A stretch of DNA of 64,000 bases from an uncultured Myroides sp. Its GTDB lineage: Bacteria > Bacteroidota > Bacteroidia > Flavobacteriales > Flavobacteriaceae. The stretch lies in contig CAJYTF010000022.1 of assembly GCA_913777665.1 (NCBI GenBank), positions 1-64,000 of the forward strand, in the 5' to 3' direction. This document shows positions 53,435 through 62,831 of this stretch, piece after piece. The first letter of the stretch is position 1. Each line of letters starts with the position of its first letter. The position numbers and the translations under genes are program-made. A model generated the notes under the pieces. The model was given only the letters and a program-made list of their open reading frames with translations, was not told the origin of the DNA and ran no database searches.

Positions 53435-54988
53435 ATGAACAAAAACTATTTAAAATCATCCTTATTACTTTCGTTTTCTGTATTAAGTCTATCTGTTTCA
53501 GCACAGAATAAATTTCAGCAAAACAAACAATCTATTTATAGCGAAATCATCAATGAAGTTGAAAATAACAATCAGTTAGAGAATTTGGCATTTGAACTGT
53601 TAGATGAAATAGGTCCGCGTTTAGTAGGATCTCCAGAAATGCAACAGGCTCATAATTGGGTTGTTGATACGTACAAAAAATGGAATATTTCGGCTGAAAA
53701 TGTTGCGTATGGCGAATGGAAATCGTGGCTGCGTGGTACAACGCAGATCGAAATGACACATCCAAGAATTAAATCAATCGACGGAATGCAGCTTGCTTGG
53801 AATGCCAATACTAAAAAAGCAATTGAAGCAGAAGTGGTTGCAATGCCGATTTTTGAATCTAAAGCCGATTTTGAAACATGGGCTAATTCGGTTAAAGGAA
53901 AAATCGTTTTGATATCTCAATACCAAAAATCAGGCAGACCAGAAAATCAGTGGAAAGAACACGCAACCGAAGAAGATTTTACATTGTTCAAAAATGAAAA
54001 AACCGATGATTTAACCGCTTGGAACAACAGTATTAAAGCTACCGGAAAAACCACACGCGAAATTGTAGAATATTTGGAAACCAAGGGCGCTGTTGGTTTT
54101 GTACAATCATATTACACCGGAACAATGGGCAGCAACCGTATTTTTTATAGTTTTGCTAAAAACACACCAATGGTAGATGTTAGTTTAGAAGATTATGGTT
54201 TGTTACATCGTTTGGCAGTTAATGGAAAAACTCCAAAATTAAAGATCAATACCCAATCTAAAAATTTAGGAACATCAAAAACTTTTAATACCATTGCTAC
54301 AATTCCCGGGAAAACCAAACCAAACGAATATGTGATGCTTTCGGCACATTTAGATTCTTGGGACGGTGCACAAGGTGCTACAGATAACGGAACGGGAACT
54401 ATTTTAATGATGGAGGTTGCTCGTTTAATTCAGAAATATGCTCCGAATAACGACCGAACCATTGTAATTGGACATTGGGGAAGCGAAGAGCAAGGGTTGA
54501 ATGGTTCACGTGCATATATTATGGACAACCCAACCGAAGTACAGAAAATCAAAGTCCTTTTTAATCAAGACAGCGGAACCGGTCGTATTAATTATATTGG
54601 CGGTCAAGGATTTACCCAATCTTACAACTATTTAGGCACTTGGTTGCAAAATGTTCCTGAAAGTAACAGAAAACACATTAAAACAGATTATCCGGGAATG
54701 CCTCAAGGTGGTGGAACAGATAATGCATCGTTTGTAGCAGCAGGTGTTCCGGCTTTTAACTTAGGAACTCAAAACTGGGATTACGGTCAATACACTTGGC
54801 ATACCAACCGAGATACCTATGATAAAATTGTTTTTGAAGAATTAGAGCGAAATGTAATTACGACTACAATTCTTACTTTAGAAGCAGCAAACGATCCAAA
54901 CGAAATCTCCAACGAAAAAAGAATTTTACCAACAAATACCCAATGGCCAACAGTAAAAGAGCCAAAAAGAAATTCTAAAGATTATTAA
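53435..54988 (+). CDS. Secreted M28-family zinc aminopeptidase
   Basis: A 517-aa exported metallopeptidase that probably trims peptides. Signal peptide ends VSAQ. A PA-like insert occurs about residues 130-260. The M28 zinc ligands are visible: AHLDSWDGAQGATDNG (about 306), SEEQGLNGSRAY (about 350), FNQDSG and the C-terminal YTWHTNRDTYDK. No T9SS tail. Monocistronic with its own terminator. Confidence 0.93.
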   Translation: MNKNYLKSSLLLSFSVLSLSVSAQNKFQQNKQSIYSEIINEVENNNQLENLAFELLDEIGPRLVGSPEMQQAHNWVVDTYKKWNISAENVAYGEWKSWLRGTTQIEMTHPRIKSIDGMQLAWNANTKKAIEAEVVAMPIFESKADFETWANSVKGKIVLISQYQKSGRPENQWKEHATEEDFTLFKNEKTDDLTAWNNSIKATGKTTREIVEYLETKGAVGFVQSYYTGTMGSNRIFYSFAKNTPMVDVSLEDYGLLHRLAVNGKTPKLKINTQSKNLGTSKTFNTIATIPGKTKPNEYVMLSAHLDSWDGAQGATDNGTGTILMMEVARLIQKYAPNNDRTIVIGHWGSEEQGLNGSRAYIMDNPTEVQKIKVLFNQDSGTGRINYIGGQGFTQSYNYLGTWLQNVPESNRKHIKTDYPGMPQGGGTDNASFVAAGVPAFNLGTQNWDYGQYTWHTNRDTYDKIVFEELERNVITTTILTLEAANDPNEISNEKRILPTNTQWPTVKEPKRNSKDY

Positions 54989-55018
54989 AAAAAGCTGTTC
55001 AAATGAACAGCTTTTTTG
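54986..55018 (+). terminator. Terminator after the M28 gene
   Basis: AAAAGCTGTTC pairs with GAACAGCTTTT around AAAT, then a T run. Confidence 0.88.
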
Positions 55019-55052
55019 TTATTTAACAACCTTTTTAATGAAATTAATTATG

Positions 55053-55060
55053 TATATTTG
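55053..55060 (+). promoter_or_regulatory. -7 box of the tandem T9SS genes
   Basis: TATATTTG, 23 bases before the first ATG. Confidence 0.6.
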
Positions 55061-55082
55061 ACAATTAACCAAATATTCATTT

Positions 55083-56696
55083 ATGAAGCTAAAACTACTT
55101 TTCGCATTGCTATTTGTAACTATAAGTAATGCACAAACACAAATTGGTCAGGATATTATAGGTGATATGCCTGATGATAAGTTTGGATATGGTGTTGCAT
55201 TGTCTGCTGATGGCAATGTCATGGCAGTATCGGCTCCTGGAAACGATAATAACGGAACGGATGCCGGACATATTAGGGTTTACTTAAAAACTAATGGCAC
55301 TTGGACACAAATTGGACAAGATATTGAAGGACTTAACCCTGATGATCAAATAGGCTATAAAATAGCACTTTCAGATGACGGATCTACTTTAGCATTTTCT
55401 ACCCCATATGTAACGAAAACAGTCAACAATATTAGCTATGGTGGTTTTGTAAAAGTATATAAATATACAAATGGTTTATGGATACAAATGGGACTAGAAT
55501 TAAGAGACGATGATCCACTGCCCTTTTCTTTAAAAACTACTGGTTTTGGTTTATCTTTTTCATTATCTTCAGATGGTACTACAATTGCAATTGGTCAGAA
55601 TTATTATCTAAATCCCCATAAAAATAATAAAGTCATAGTTTATAAGTTTATATTTGGAAATTGGACTAAAATAAAAGAAATTACTGCAAGTGATTATAAT
55701 GTAACTCCTAATACAGAAAATTTTTTTTCATCACATGCTCAATTCGGTTGGAATGTTTCGTTATCAGGGGATGGTAATACTCTAGCTTTTAGCGACATTA
55801 CTGGTCGTACATCAACTAGTGTTAATGAGAGTGGTGTTGTTATAGTTTATAAATATCAGTCAGGAACATGGGTAAAAATAGGCAATACATTATCTGGGAA
55901 AAGTAAAAATATAAATTTTGGTCACAGAGTTCTACTTTCTGCAGATGGAAGTATTTTAGCAATTAGTGCAAGATATTCCAATAATAATGGGACATCCTCT
56001 GGTCATGTAGAAGTTTACAAAATTACCGGAAATAATTGGGTACAAATAGGAAATGATATTGTAGGCGAAGCATCGTTTGATCTTTGTGGTCAAGGTTTGA
56101 TTATGTCAGCAAACGGAAATGCTTTAGCTATAGGATGCAATGGATGTGACACGGCAAACGGATCAGATACCGGCAAAGTTCGCATCTTTGAAAACATTCA
56201 GAACAATTGGGTTGAAAAAGGCAGCGTAATTGGTGCTAATGCAGGCGATGGGATTGGTTGGTCTATAGCCTTATCTAAAGATGGTTACAATTTAGCGATT
56301 GGTAATCCAGGTAGTAGTAGCGTTGGTGGTAAACCATATACTACTAATTTTGAAGAACAAACTTTTAGTGACAATTTATTGCAGACAAATAATTATAAAG
56401 CAAAAGGTACATTTCCAGGTTCTGTACAAGTGTTTAACTTATCAGGTATCTTATCATCTAATACCTTTGTGTTAGAAAACTTCAACATCTACCCTAACCC
56501 TACAACGGATATTCTAAATATTGAATTAAAAGAAAACTTAACTTTAGAAAAAGTACTTATTTACACTACAAGTGGTCAATTGGTAAAAGAAACTTCAGAG
56601 AAAATAATTAATGTAAGTGATTTTGCAAAGGGCATTTACAATGTACAGGTTTTAACAAATCAAGGAAAAGCTACTAAGAAAATAATCTTAAAATAA
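55083..56696 (+). CDS. T9SS-secreted beta-propeller-like protein, copy 1
   Basis: A 537-aa exported protein. Signal peptide ends ISNAQ. The body is a run of about seven 60-residue repeats with SADGNVMAVSAPGND and HIRVYLKTNGTWTQIGQDI at their cores, which resembles FG-GAP-like or propeller repeats. A type A T9SS tail begins at YPNPTTDILN (about residue 470) and ends KKIILK. Ligand unknown. It shares its signal peptide and tail with the next gene. Confidence 0.87.
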   Translation: MKLKLLFALLFVTISNAQTQIGQDIIGDMPDDKFGYGVALSADGNVMAVSAPGNDNNGTDAGHIRVYLKTNGTWTQIGQDIEGLNPDDQIGYKIALSDDGSTLAFSTPYVTKTVNNISYGGFVKVYKYTNGLWIQMGLELRDDDPLPFSLKTTGFGLSFSLSSDGTTIAIGQNYYLNPHKNNKVIVYKFIFGNWTKIKEITASDYNVTPNTENFFSSHAQFGWNVSLSGDGNTLAFSDITGRTSTSVNESGVVIVYKYQSGTWVKIGNTLSGKSKNINFGHRVLLSADGSILAISARYSNNNGTSSGHVEVYKITGNNWVQIGNDIVGEASFDLCGQGLIMSANGNALAIGCNGCDTANGSDTGKVRIFENIQNNWVEKGSVIGANAGDGIGWSIALSKDGYNLAIGNPGSSSVGGKPYTTNFEEQTFSDNLLQTNNYKAKGTFPGSVQVFNLSGILSSNTFVLENFNIYPNPTTDILNIELKENLTLEKVLIYTTSGQLVKETSEKIINVSDFAKGIYNVQVLTNQGKATKKIILK

Positions 56697-56708
56697 AATC
56701 AAATAAAA

Positions 56709-58037
56709 ATGAAACTAAAACTACTTTTCGCATTGCTAATTATTACAATAAGTAATGCACAAACACAAATTGGACAAGACATTACATTAAACGCAAACAA
56801 CTTAGACGCGATTGCATTATCTGAAAATGGTTATGTATTAGCTGTAAGCAGCGGGAATGTTGTCCAAGTATATTCTAAAGCTTCTGGAAATTGGACACCG
56901 ATTGGACAAGACATTCAAGGATATGGTTACAGAATCTTGCTTTCAAATGACGGATCTACTGTGGCAATTACAAATCATGGAAACATGGTTAGAGTTTACA
57001 AAAACATTAATAATACTTGGACTCAAATAGGTCAGGATATTATAGAAGATGGACATGATATAGCCCTTTCAGGTGATGGATCAACCTTGGCAATTGCACC
57101 TATGGCGAATGCGCCATTTAACATCTATAAAAACATTTCAGGTAATTGGACAGCCATAGGAAACATTAACATTCCAGGAGGAGCATTTAGCGTTTGTTTG
57201 TCAGAAGATGGTAATACCATTGCAGCAAGTCCACATCCTGGTACAACAATCGATATTTATAAATATGTAAATAATAAGTGGGCTTACAGTAATACAATTG
57301 TCGCTAATCCAAATGATATTTCAACAGGATATAGAATGGATATCTCAAGCGATGGAAACACAATTGCCATAACTACTATGGCTGTTTACCCACAAAATAT
57401 GGGTTCTATAAATGTTTACAGATACATAAATAACACTTGGACACAAATTGGTAATGCAATAACTAGTCAAGTACCAAATGAGCGTTTTGCTCACAATGTT
57501 GCTATATCTGGTTCAGGGAATGTTGTTGTAGTGAGTTCTAATGAAAATGGTAATACCAAAAATGGTAGAGTGGAAATTCATGAATACCTTCAAGGTAATT
57601 GGGTAAAAAAAGGAGAAATAATTGACAAAAATGGTAACAGTATTTATTGGGCAATTGCACTTTCAAGAGATGGTCACAGTTTAGCTTTAAGTAGTAACGG
57701 AAAAGTTGGTCCTAAACCGGCTGGAAATACTAGTAATAAACAAAGTAAAGGACCTTCAGGAGAGGTACGAGTTTATGATATTTCAGGCATTTTATCATCA
57801 GATACCTTTGTATTGGAAAACTTCAACATTTACCCTAACCCTACAACCGACATTTTAAATATTGAATTGAAAGAAAATTTAACTTTAGAAAAAGTATTGA
57901 TCTACAGCACAACTGGTCAATTAATAAAAGAAACTTCAGAGAAAATAATTAATGTAAGTGGTTTTGCAAAAGGTATTTACAATGTACAAGTTTTAACCAA
58001 TCAAGGGAAAGCTACTAAAAAGGTAATTGTCAAGTAA
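56709..58037 (+). CDS. T9SS-secreted beta-propeller-like protein, copy 2
   Basis: A 442-aa paralogue of the previous gene, 12 bases downstream. The signal peptide (ISNAQTQIGQDI) and C-terminal sorting domain (YPNPTTDILN to KKVIVK) are almost identical, but the repeat body is shorter and more diverged. It is likely co-transcribed with copy 1. The downstream hairpin closes the operon. Confidence 0.87.
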   Translation: MKLKLLFALLIITISNAQTQIGQDITLNANNLDAIALSENGYVLAVSSGNVVQVYSKASGNWTPIGQDIQGYGYRILLSNDGSTVAITNHGNMVRVYKNINNTWTQIGQDIIEDGHDIALSGDGSTLAIAPMANAPFNIYKNISGNWTAIGNINIPGGAFSVCLSEDGNTIAASPHPGTTIDIYKYVNNKWAYSNTIVANPNDISTGYRMDISSDGNTIAITTMAVYPQNMGSINVYRYINNTWTQIGNAITSQVPNERFAHNVAISGSGNVVVVSSNENGNTKNGRVEIHEYLQGNWVKKGEIIDKNGNSIYWAIALSRDGHSLALSSNGKVGPKPAGNTSNKQSKGPSGEVRVYDISGILSSDTFVLENFNIYPNPTTDILNIELKENLTLEKVLIYSTTGQLIKETSEKIINVSGFAKGIYNVQVLTNQGKATKKVIVK

Positions 58038-58056
58038 CCAACAATTAGTATAAAAC

Positions 58057-58088
58057 AAAAAACACGCTTAAACAAGCGTGTTTTTTAA
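58057..58088. terminator. Bidirectional terminator overlapping the bshA 3' end
   Basis: AACACGCTT pairs with AAGCGTGTT around AAAC, with A and T runs on its sides. The bshA stop (58068-58070) and its last codons lie inside the hairpin. Confidence 0.85.
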
Positions 58089-59195
58089 TGCTTTATTGTA
58101 AATAGCTTCGTAAAGCGGAACAATTTTATCTACACTGAAGTTTTTTGAATGAGCATACGCTTGTTCTTTGAATTGTTGCAGCGTAACATCGTCTTTTAAA
58201 ATTTCGATAGCGTGTTGAACCATTCCGTCTATATCGCCAATGTTGTCCATAAAACCAGAAACACCTTGAACGTTTACTTCGGGCAATCCGCCGGTGTTCG
58301 ATGAAATTACAGGAACTTTATTTGCCATGGCTTCTAATGCTGCCAAACCAAAACTTTCAGTTTCAGAAGGAAGCAAAAACAAATCGGAATATTTCAAAAT
58401 ACTGTCGATTTCTGATGAATTTCCAAAGAAAATCACTTTGTTTTCAATCCCCAATTCTTTTACTAATTCTTCGGCTCCTAATCGTTCTGGACCATCGCCC
58501 ACCATCATTAGTTTTGCAGGCATTTCTTTCTGAATTCCGTTAAAAACCTTAACAACATCCAAAATACGCTTTACTTTTCTAAAGTTACTAACGTGTGTAA
58601 CGATTCGCTCACCGTCTTCGGCAAACAAATTTCGTTTACATTGTACATGCGTAACATTTTTATCTTCGATAAAATTCGGAATAACGTGTATTTCTTTCGT
58701 AGTATCGAACAATTCATAAGTCGATTTTTTCAAATCTGCCGAAACCGAAGTTACGTAATCGGACTGGTTAATACTGAAACTTACCGCGGTTTTATAGAAC
58801 GGATGATTGCCCACCAATGTAATATCGGTACCGTGTAAAGTGGTTACCATAGGCAGCGAAATGCCTTGTTCTGCCAACATTTGTTTTGCCATATAACCTG
58901 CAAAAGCGTGCGGAATGGCGTAATGTACATGCAAAAGATCAATACCATATTCTTTCACTGTATCAACAATTTTGCTTGACAAAGCCAACTCATAAGGCTG
59001 ATAGTGAAACAAAGGATATTCGGGTACCACAACTTCGTGATAATGAATATTTTTATTTAAAAGTGCCAAACGAACCGGCTGACTGTAGGTTATAAAATGT
59101 ACTTCGTGATTGCGTTTTGTTAATTCAATACCTAATTCTGTTGCTACTACTCCACTTCCACCGAAGGTTGGATAGCAAACTATGGCTATTTTCAT
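58068..59195 (-). CDS. bshA: N-acetyl-alpha-D-glucosaminyl L-malate synthase
   Basis: A 375-aa GT4 glycosyltransferase that joins UDP-GlcNAc and malate, the first step of bacillithiol, the low-molecular-weight thiol of Bacillota and many Bacteroidota. GGSGVVATELG at the N-terminus, HVHYAIPHAFAGY, the GT-B VSNFRKVKR and SETESFGLAALEAMA are visible. Twenty bases after the NagZ-fusion gene, so probably the second gene of that operon. The stop falls inside the terminator. Confidence 0.94.
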   Translation of the reverse strand: MKIAIVCYPTFGGSGVVATELGIELTKRNHEVHFITYSQPVRLALLNKNIHYHEVVVPEYPLFHYQPYELALSSKIVDTVKEYGIDLLHVHYAIPHAFAGYMAKQMLAEQGISLPMVTTLHGTDITLVGNHPFYKTAVSFSINQSDYVTSVSADLKKSTYELFDTTKEIHVIPNFIEDKNVTHVQCKRNLFAEDGERIVTHVSNFRKVKRILDVVKVFNGIQKEMPAKLMMVGDGPERLGAEELVKELGIENKVIFFGNSSEIDSILKYSDLFLLPSETESFGLAALEAMANKVPVISSNTGGLPEVNVQGVSGFMDNIGDIDGMVQHAIEILKDDVTLQQFKEQAYAHSKNFSVDKIVPLYEAIYNKALKNTLV

Positions 59196-59215
59196 ATTTA
59201 AATGTGGAAAATTAA

Positions 59216-62098
59216 TTATTTTAAAGCATCGTAAATTACCTGCTGTATATCTTCTCTTGTATTTGCTTTTGAAAGCTTGTTGTCATCGGCATTCGGAAAG
59301 GTTCTGTTTGATAGAAAAACGTAAATTAAATCGTTTTCCGGATCAGCCCAAGCCATTGTACCTGTAAATCCTGTGTGACCAAAACTTTGTTTTGAAGCGC
59401 AACCGCATGTTGGCCCGCTTTTACCCAATTGTGGTTTATCAAAACCGGCTCCTCGCCTATTTCCTTCCTTGCAGTAATAACAGGTATTAAAATCGTTTAT
59501 GGTTTTTTGCGAGATGATTTCTTCGCCGTTAAACTTACCGCCGTCTAAAAAAAGCTGCATCATTTTAGAAACATCCAACGCATTGCCGAACAATCCTGCA
59601 TGACCAGCAACACCGCCAAACATGGCAGCTCCCATATCATGCACATAACCTTGAACGGTTGTGTAACGATAATAATTATCGATTTCGGTTGGAGCAATCT
59701 GTGATAAATCGAATTTTGTCTGCGGAAGATACGTTAAGGTCTTCGCTCCGATTTTCTCATAAAAATATTCATTTACCAGTTCGTTTAAAGGTTTCTTGTA
59801 AGATCTTTCAACAATTTCTGACAATAAAATGAAATTCAAGTCGCTGTATTTGTATTCTTTCTTCCCTAATTTTGATTCTGCAATGGTTTCAATGATGTTC
59901 TTTTTATAATCTGATTTTAAAAACAGATTATCGTTTATCTGCAAATTAAATTCTTTTGAATATGTTGGTTGATACAAATCGGCTTTCGGTTTTCCATTAC
60001 TGTCTAACGTTTCTTTATAAAATGGAATCCAAGCTACCAAACCCGAATTATGCGTCAACAGTTCTTTAACGGTTATGTTTGTTTTGTCGGTCTTTTTAAA
60101 TTCATGCAATAAATCGCCTAATTTCTGATCGAAACGTAACTTTCCGTCATCGTACATTTTCATAACCATTGGCAATGTTCCCAACATTTTAGAAAGCGAA
60201 GCCAAATCGTAAATTGTTTGATTAGTAACATCAATATTATCATTATATGTCATTTTTCCAAACGATTTATTATAGACAATTTTTCCGCTTTTTGCTACTA
60301 AAACCTGTGCGCCTGGCGTGTATTTATTTTTGATTGCAGTATTAACCAAAGCATCAATTTCTTTCAACTTCGCTTCGTTAAAACCTTCTTCGCTAGCACG
60401 ACCATAACGAATATTTTTATTGGCTTTTATATCAATTCCATCACCTTCTTTGAAAAATTTGCCAATAGAAACCGGCAGTTTTCCTGTTGCAGGCTGCATT
60501 CCAAAAAGAACGTCGGTAACTTTTCTGTGTGCGATAATGTTGTTCTGATAACCTAAAATAACCGCTTCAAACTTCGAAAAATCTTTAACCGCACTTAACG
60601 CATAAGGTTTTACAAACGATACAAAAATTGACTTATTTGTGTTCGCGATATTGTCAAGCAACGTAACTTCGTCCGGAGTCATATCATGTTTTTTCCAAAC
60701 TCCGTCTGCTTTGTGATAACCTACAATAACCAAATCGAACGCCTTTAAATCTTCCAAATGATCTTCGATCTGATAATGATTAAAAACCGTAACCGGCTGG
60801 TTTGCCTGCAATGCTTCAATAAAAGTATCATTTACATCGTCGCCCAATTTCACATACGCAATATTCTGCTGTTTGGTGCTGTTAAAAGGCAACGCATTTT
60901 TATTATTTTTTACAACGGTAACAATATTTTCGTACAGTTTATAGCTTAAATCGGTGTATTCCGGCTTGTTTAAATCTTGATACAAATTCTTGGTATCAAT
61001 TGGTTTGTAGTTGTTTAAACCAGCTTTGTATTTGTAAAGTAAAATCTTTTTAACCGAATGTGCCAAACGATCTTCGGTAAACTCGCCTTTTGCAAACGAA
61101 TCATTAAATTTCTGAATTGCCAACGGAACATTCTCTGCAAAAAGCAACACATCGTTTCCTGCCAAAAACGCTGCCAGATCAACTTCTCCCGGAGATTTAA
61201 AATTCGCCACGCCTTTCATATTTAAGGCATCGGTAAAAATCAATCCTTTAAAATTTAAATCGTCTTTTAAAAGATTAGTGATGGTATTGTACGATAACGA
61301 TGTTGGAACATCCTTTTTAGGTTCTAACGCAGGAACCGACAAATGTGCCACCATTACAGATGCCAAGCCTTCTTTTATCAGTTTTTTGTAAGGATATAGT
61401 TCGATATTATCCAATCTTCTTTTATCGAAATCGATATTTGGAAGTGCATGATGCGAATCGGTTGCGGTGTCGCCATGCCCAGGAAAATGTTTAGCTGTTG
61501 CAAACACTTGATTTTCTTGCATTCCGTGCATTAAAGCTACAGCTTTATCAGCAACATTTTCTTTTGATTCGCCAAAAGATCTGTTTCCGATAATTGGATT
61601 CAGAGGATTAATGTTGACATCTACAACGGGAGCAAACATAAAATGAATGCCCATACGCTTAGACTGCTCTGCCATTTGCGTTCCCATTTGTTGGATCAAA
61701 TCGTTTTTTTGAACCGCACCCAATGTCATATTCCACGGGTAAACATAGGTGGAATCAAGCCTCATACCCAATCCCCATTCTGCATCAATTCCAACAAACA
61801 AAGGTAATTTTGAAGCTGCCTGTAATCTATTGGTCATATTTGCCTGACGCCCCGGACCGCCTTGAAAGAAAATAACACCACCAATATTTTTAGATTTAAC
61901 CAAATCTAAAAGTTCTTGAACATGTTTTTCATCTCGGTTGGAATAAGCTGCTACCATGAAAAGCTGCCCCACTTTTTCATCGAACGACATTTGATTGTAA
62001 ACACTATCTACCCACTTTTGTGCAGGCTGAAATTTTTGTTTGGGTTGTGCAAATATTGTGAAGGGAATATATAGAAACGCTAACCAGATTTTTTTCAT
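59216..62098 (-). CDS. Glycoside hydrolase family 3 (NagZ-like) fused to beta-lactamase-fold serine hydrolase
   Basis: A 960-aa exported two-domain protein. Signal peptide ends TIFAQ. The GH3 domain (about 30-540) has KHFPGHGDTATDSHHALP, the NagZ signature with catalytic His, for removing GlcNAc from cell-wall fragments. The C-terminal domain (about 570-960) is a class-C beta-lactamase-like fold with SLSK (serine nucleophile), YSDLN (YxN) and HTGFTGT. It likely recycles or processes peptidoglycan in the periplasm. The pairing with bshA is a recognised flavobacterial order. Confidence 0.92.
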   Translation of the reverse strand: MKKIWLAFLYIPFTIFAQPKQKFQPAQKWVDSVYNQMSFDEKVGQLFMVAAYSNRDEKHVQELLDLVKSKNIGGVIFFQGGPGRQANMTNRLQAASKLPLFVGIDAEWGLGMRLDSTYVYPWNMTLGAVQKNDLIQQMGTQMAEQSKRMGIHFMFAPVVDVNINPLNPIIGNRSFGESKENVADKAVALMHGMQENQVFATAKHFPGHGDTATDSHHALPNIDFDKRRLDNIELYPYKKLIKEGLASVMVAHLSVPALEPKKDVPTSLSYNTITNLLKDDLNFKGLIFTDALNMKGVANFKSPGEVDLAAFLAGNDVLLFAENVPLAIQKFNDSFAKGEFTEDRLAHSVKKILLYKYKAGLNNYKPIDTKNLYQDLNKPEYTDLSYKLYENIVTVVKNNKNALPFNSTKQQNIAYVKLGDDVNDTFIEALQANQPVTVFNHYQIEDHLEDLKAFDLVIVGYHKADGVWKKHDMTPDEVTLLDNIANTNKSIFVSFVKPYALSAVKDFSKFEAVILGYQNNIIAHRKVTDVLFGMQPATGKLPVSIGKFFKEGDGIDIKANKNIRYGRASEEGFNEAKLKEIDALVNTAIKNKYTPGAQVLVAKSGKIVYNKSFGKMTYNDNIDVTNQTIYDLASLSKMLGTLPMVMKMYDDGKLRFDQKLGDLLHEFKKTDKTNITVKELLTHNSGLVAWIPFYKETLDSNGKPKADLYQPTYSKEFNLQINDNLFLKSDYKKNIIETIAESKLGKKEYKYSDLNFILLSEIVERSYKKPLNELVNEYFYEKIGAKTLTYLPQTKFDLSQIAPTEIDNYYRYTTVQGYVHDMGAAMFGGVAGHAGLFGNALDVSKMMQLFLDGGKFNGEEIISQKTINDFNTCYYCKEGNRRGAGFDKPQLGKSGPTCGCASKQSFGHTGFTGTMAWADPENDLIYVFLSNRTFPNADDNKLSKANTREDIQQVIYDALK

Positions 62099-62121
62099 AA
62101 CTGTTAAAAATAAAACATCAT

Positions 62122-62129
62122 CAAAAATA
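62122..62129 (-). promoter_or_regulatory. -7 box of the NagZ-fusion/bshA operon
   Basis: TATTTTTG on the minus strand, 23 bases before the ATG; -33 element weak. A TACATTTA box for divergent mepB is at 62190-62197. Confidence 0.45.
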
Positions 62130-62205
62130 AACTTTTGAACATGAAATTAATAATATAAATTCGGAATTTTCCGTTAAAAAACTCTAACATACATTTACAA
62201 GAATA

Positions 62206-62706
62206 ATGACAAACGATTTACAACAGATAGAAATATTACTTTCACAATTAACCGATAAAAAAATTACCGATTTTATTATAGATGACGAATGTTTGGAATA
62301 TTCTGGATGCAGTTTTAAATTGGGCGATCTAAAAATAAAATTTCGACAAGCAAAGGTGACTCCGAAAAAAGTTAGTCTGTTTGTAACTCTTTGGAAACGA
62401 AATACCGAAAACAAAACCGAACCTTTCAATGTAAATGATCCGTTTGACTTTTATATCATCGCTGTAAAACAAGAAGTTTATTCTGGCTTTTTTATTTTTC
62501 CGAAAGATATTTTAAGCGATAAAAACATATTAACCAACAGCAAAAAAGAAGGAAAAAGAGGTTTTAGAGTTTATCCCAATTGGGCAGAAACTACAAACAA
62601 TCAGGCAGCAAAAACCAAAGCATGGCAAACTAATTATTTTATCAATTGTAGCGAAAACAACCATACAATAAGTGAAAAAGCAACTATTTTGCTGAACAAA
62701 TCATAA
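62206..62706 (+). CDS. MepB-family protein
   Basis: A 166-aa protein with the MepB pattern: FRQAKVTPKKVSLFVTLWKR (about residues 46-65), YIIAVKQEVYSGFFIFPKD (about 84-102) and GKRGFRVYPNWAET (about 120-133). MepB is encoded with the MepRA efflux system in Staphylococcus, but its activity is unknown. No efflux gene is beside it here; an ABC-F gene follows after a promoter. Confidence 0.88.
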   Translation: MTNDLQQIEILLSQLTDKKITDFIIDDECLEYSGCSFKLGDLKIKFRQAKVTPKKVSLFVTLWKRNTENKTEPFNVNDPFDFYIIAVKQEVYSGFFIFPKDILSDKNILTNSKKEGKRGFRVYPNWAETTNNQAAKTKAWQTNYFINCSENNHTISEKATILLNKS

Positions 62707-62713
62707 AAACCCC

Positions 62714-62721
62714 TATCTTTG
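62714..62721 (+). promoter_or_regulatory. -7 box of the ABC-F gene
   Basis: TATCTTTG, perfect TAnnTTTG; TTTG at 62688-62691 is a candidate -33 element (22-base gap). It predicts an untranslated leader of about 105 bases. Confidence 0.6.
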
Positions 62722-62756
62722 TACAACAAAAAATAAGCAGTAAAATGTAAAAAACA

Positions 62757-62830
62757 ATTTCTTTCAGACTTTCAAAAGCGGGAAATTACAAAATGGTGCG
62801 CTGTATTGTTACATCTTCAACGAAAGAAAT
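62757..62830 (+). promoter_or_regulatory. Long-range inverted repeat in the ABC-F leader
   Basis: ATTTCTTTC (62757-62765) is perfectly complementary to GAAAGAAAT (62822-62830), 56 bases apart. The second arm ends one base before the ABC-F ATG. A second CTTTC (62769-62773) could pair in its place. If formed in the mRNA, the start would be hidden. Confidence 0.4.
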
Positions 62831-62831
62831 C

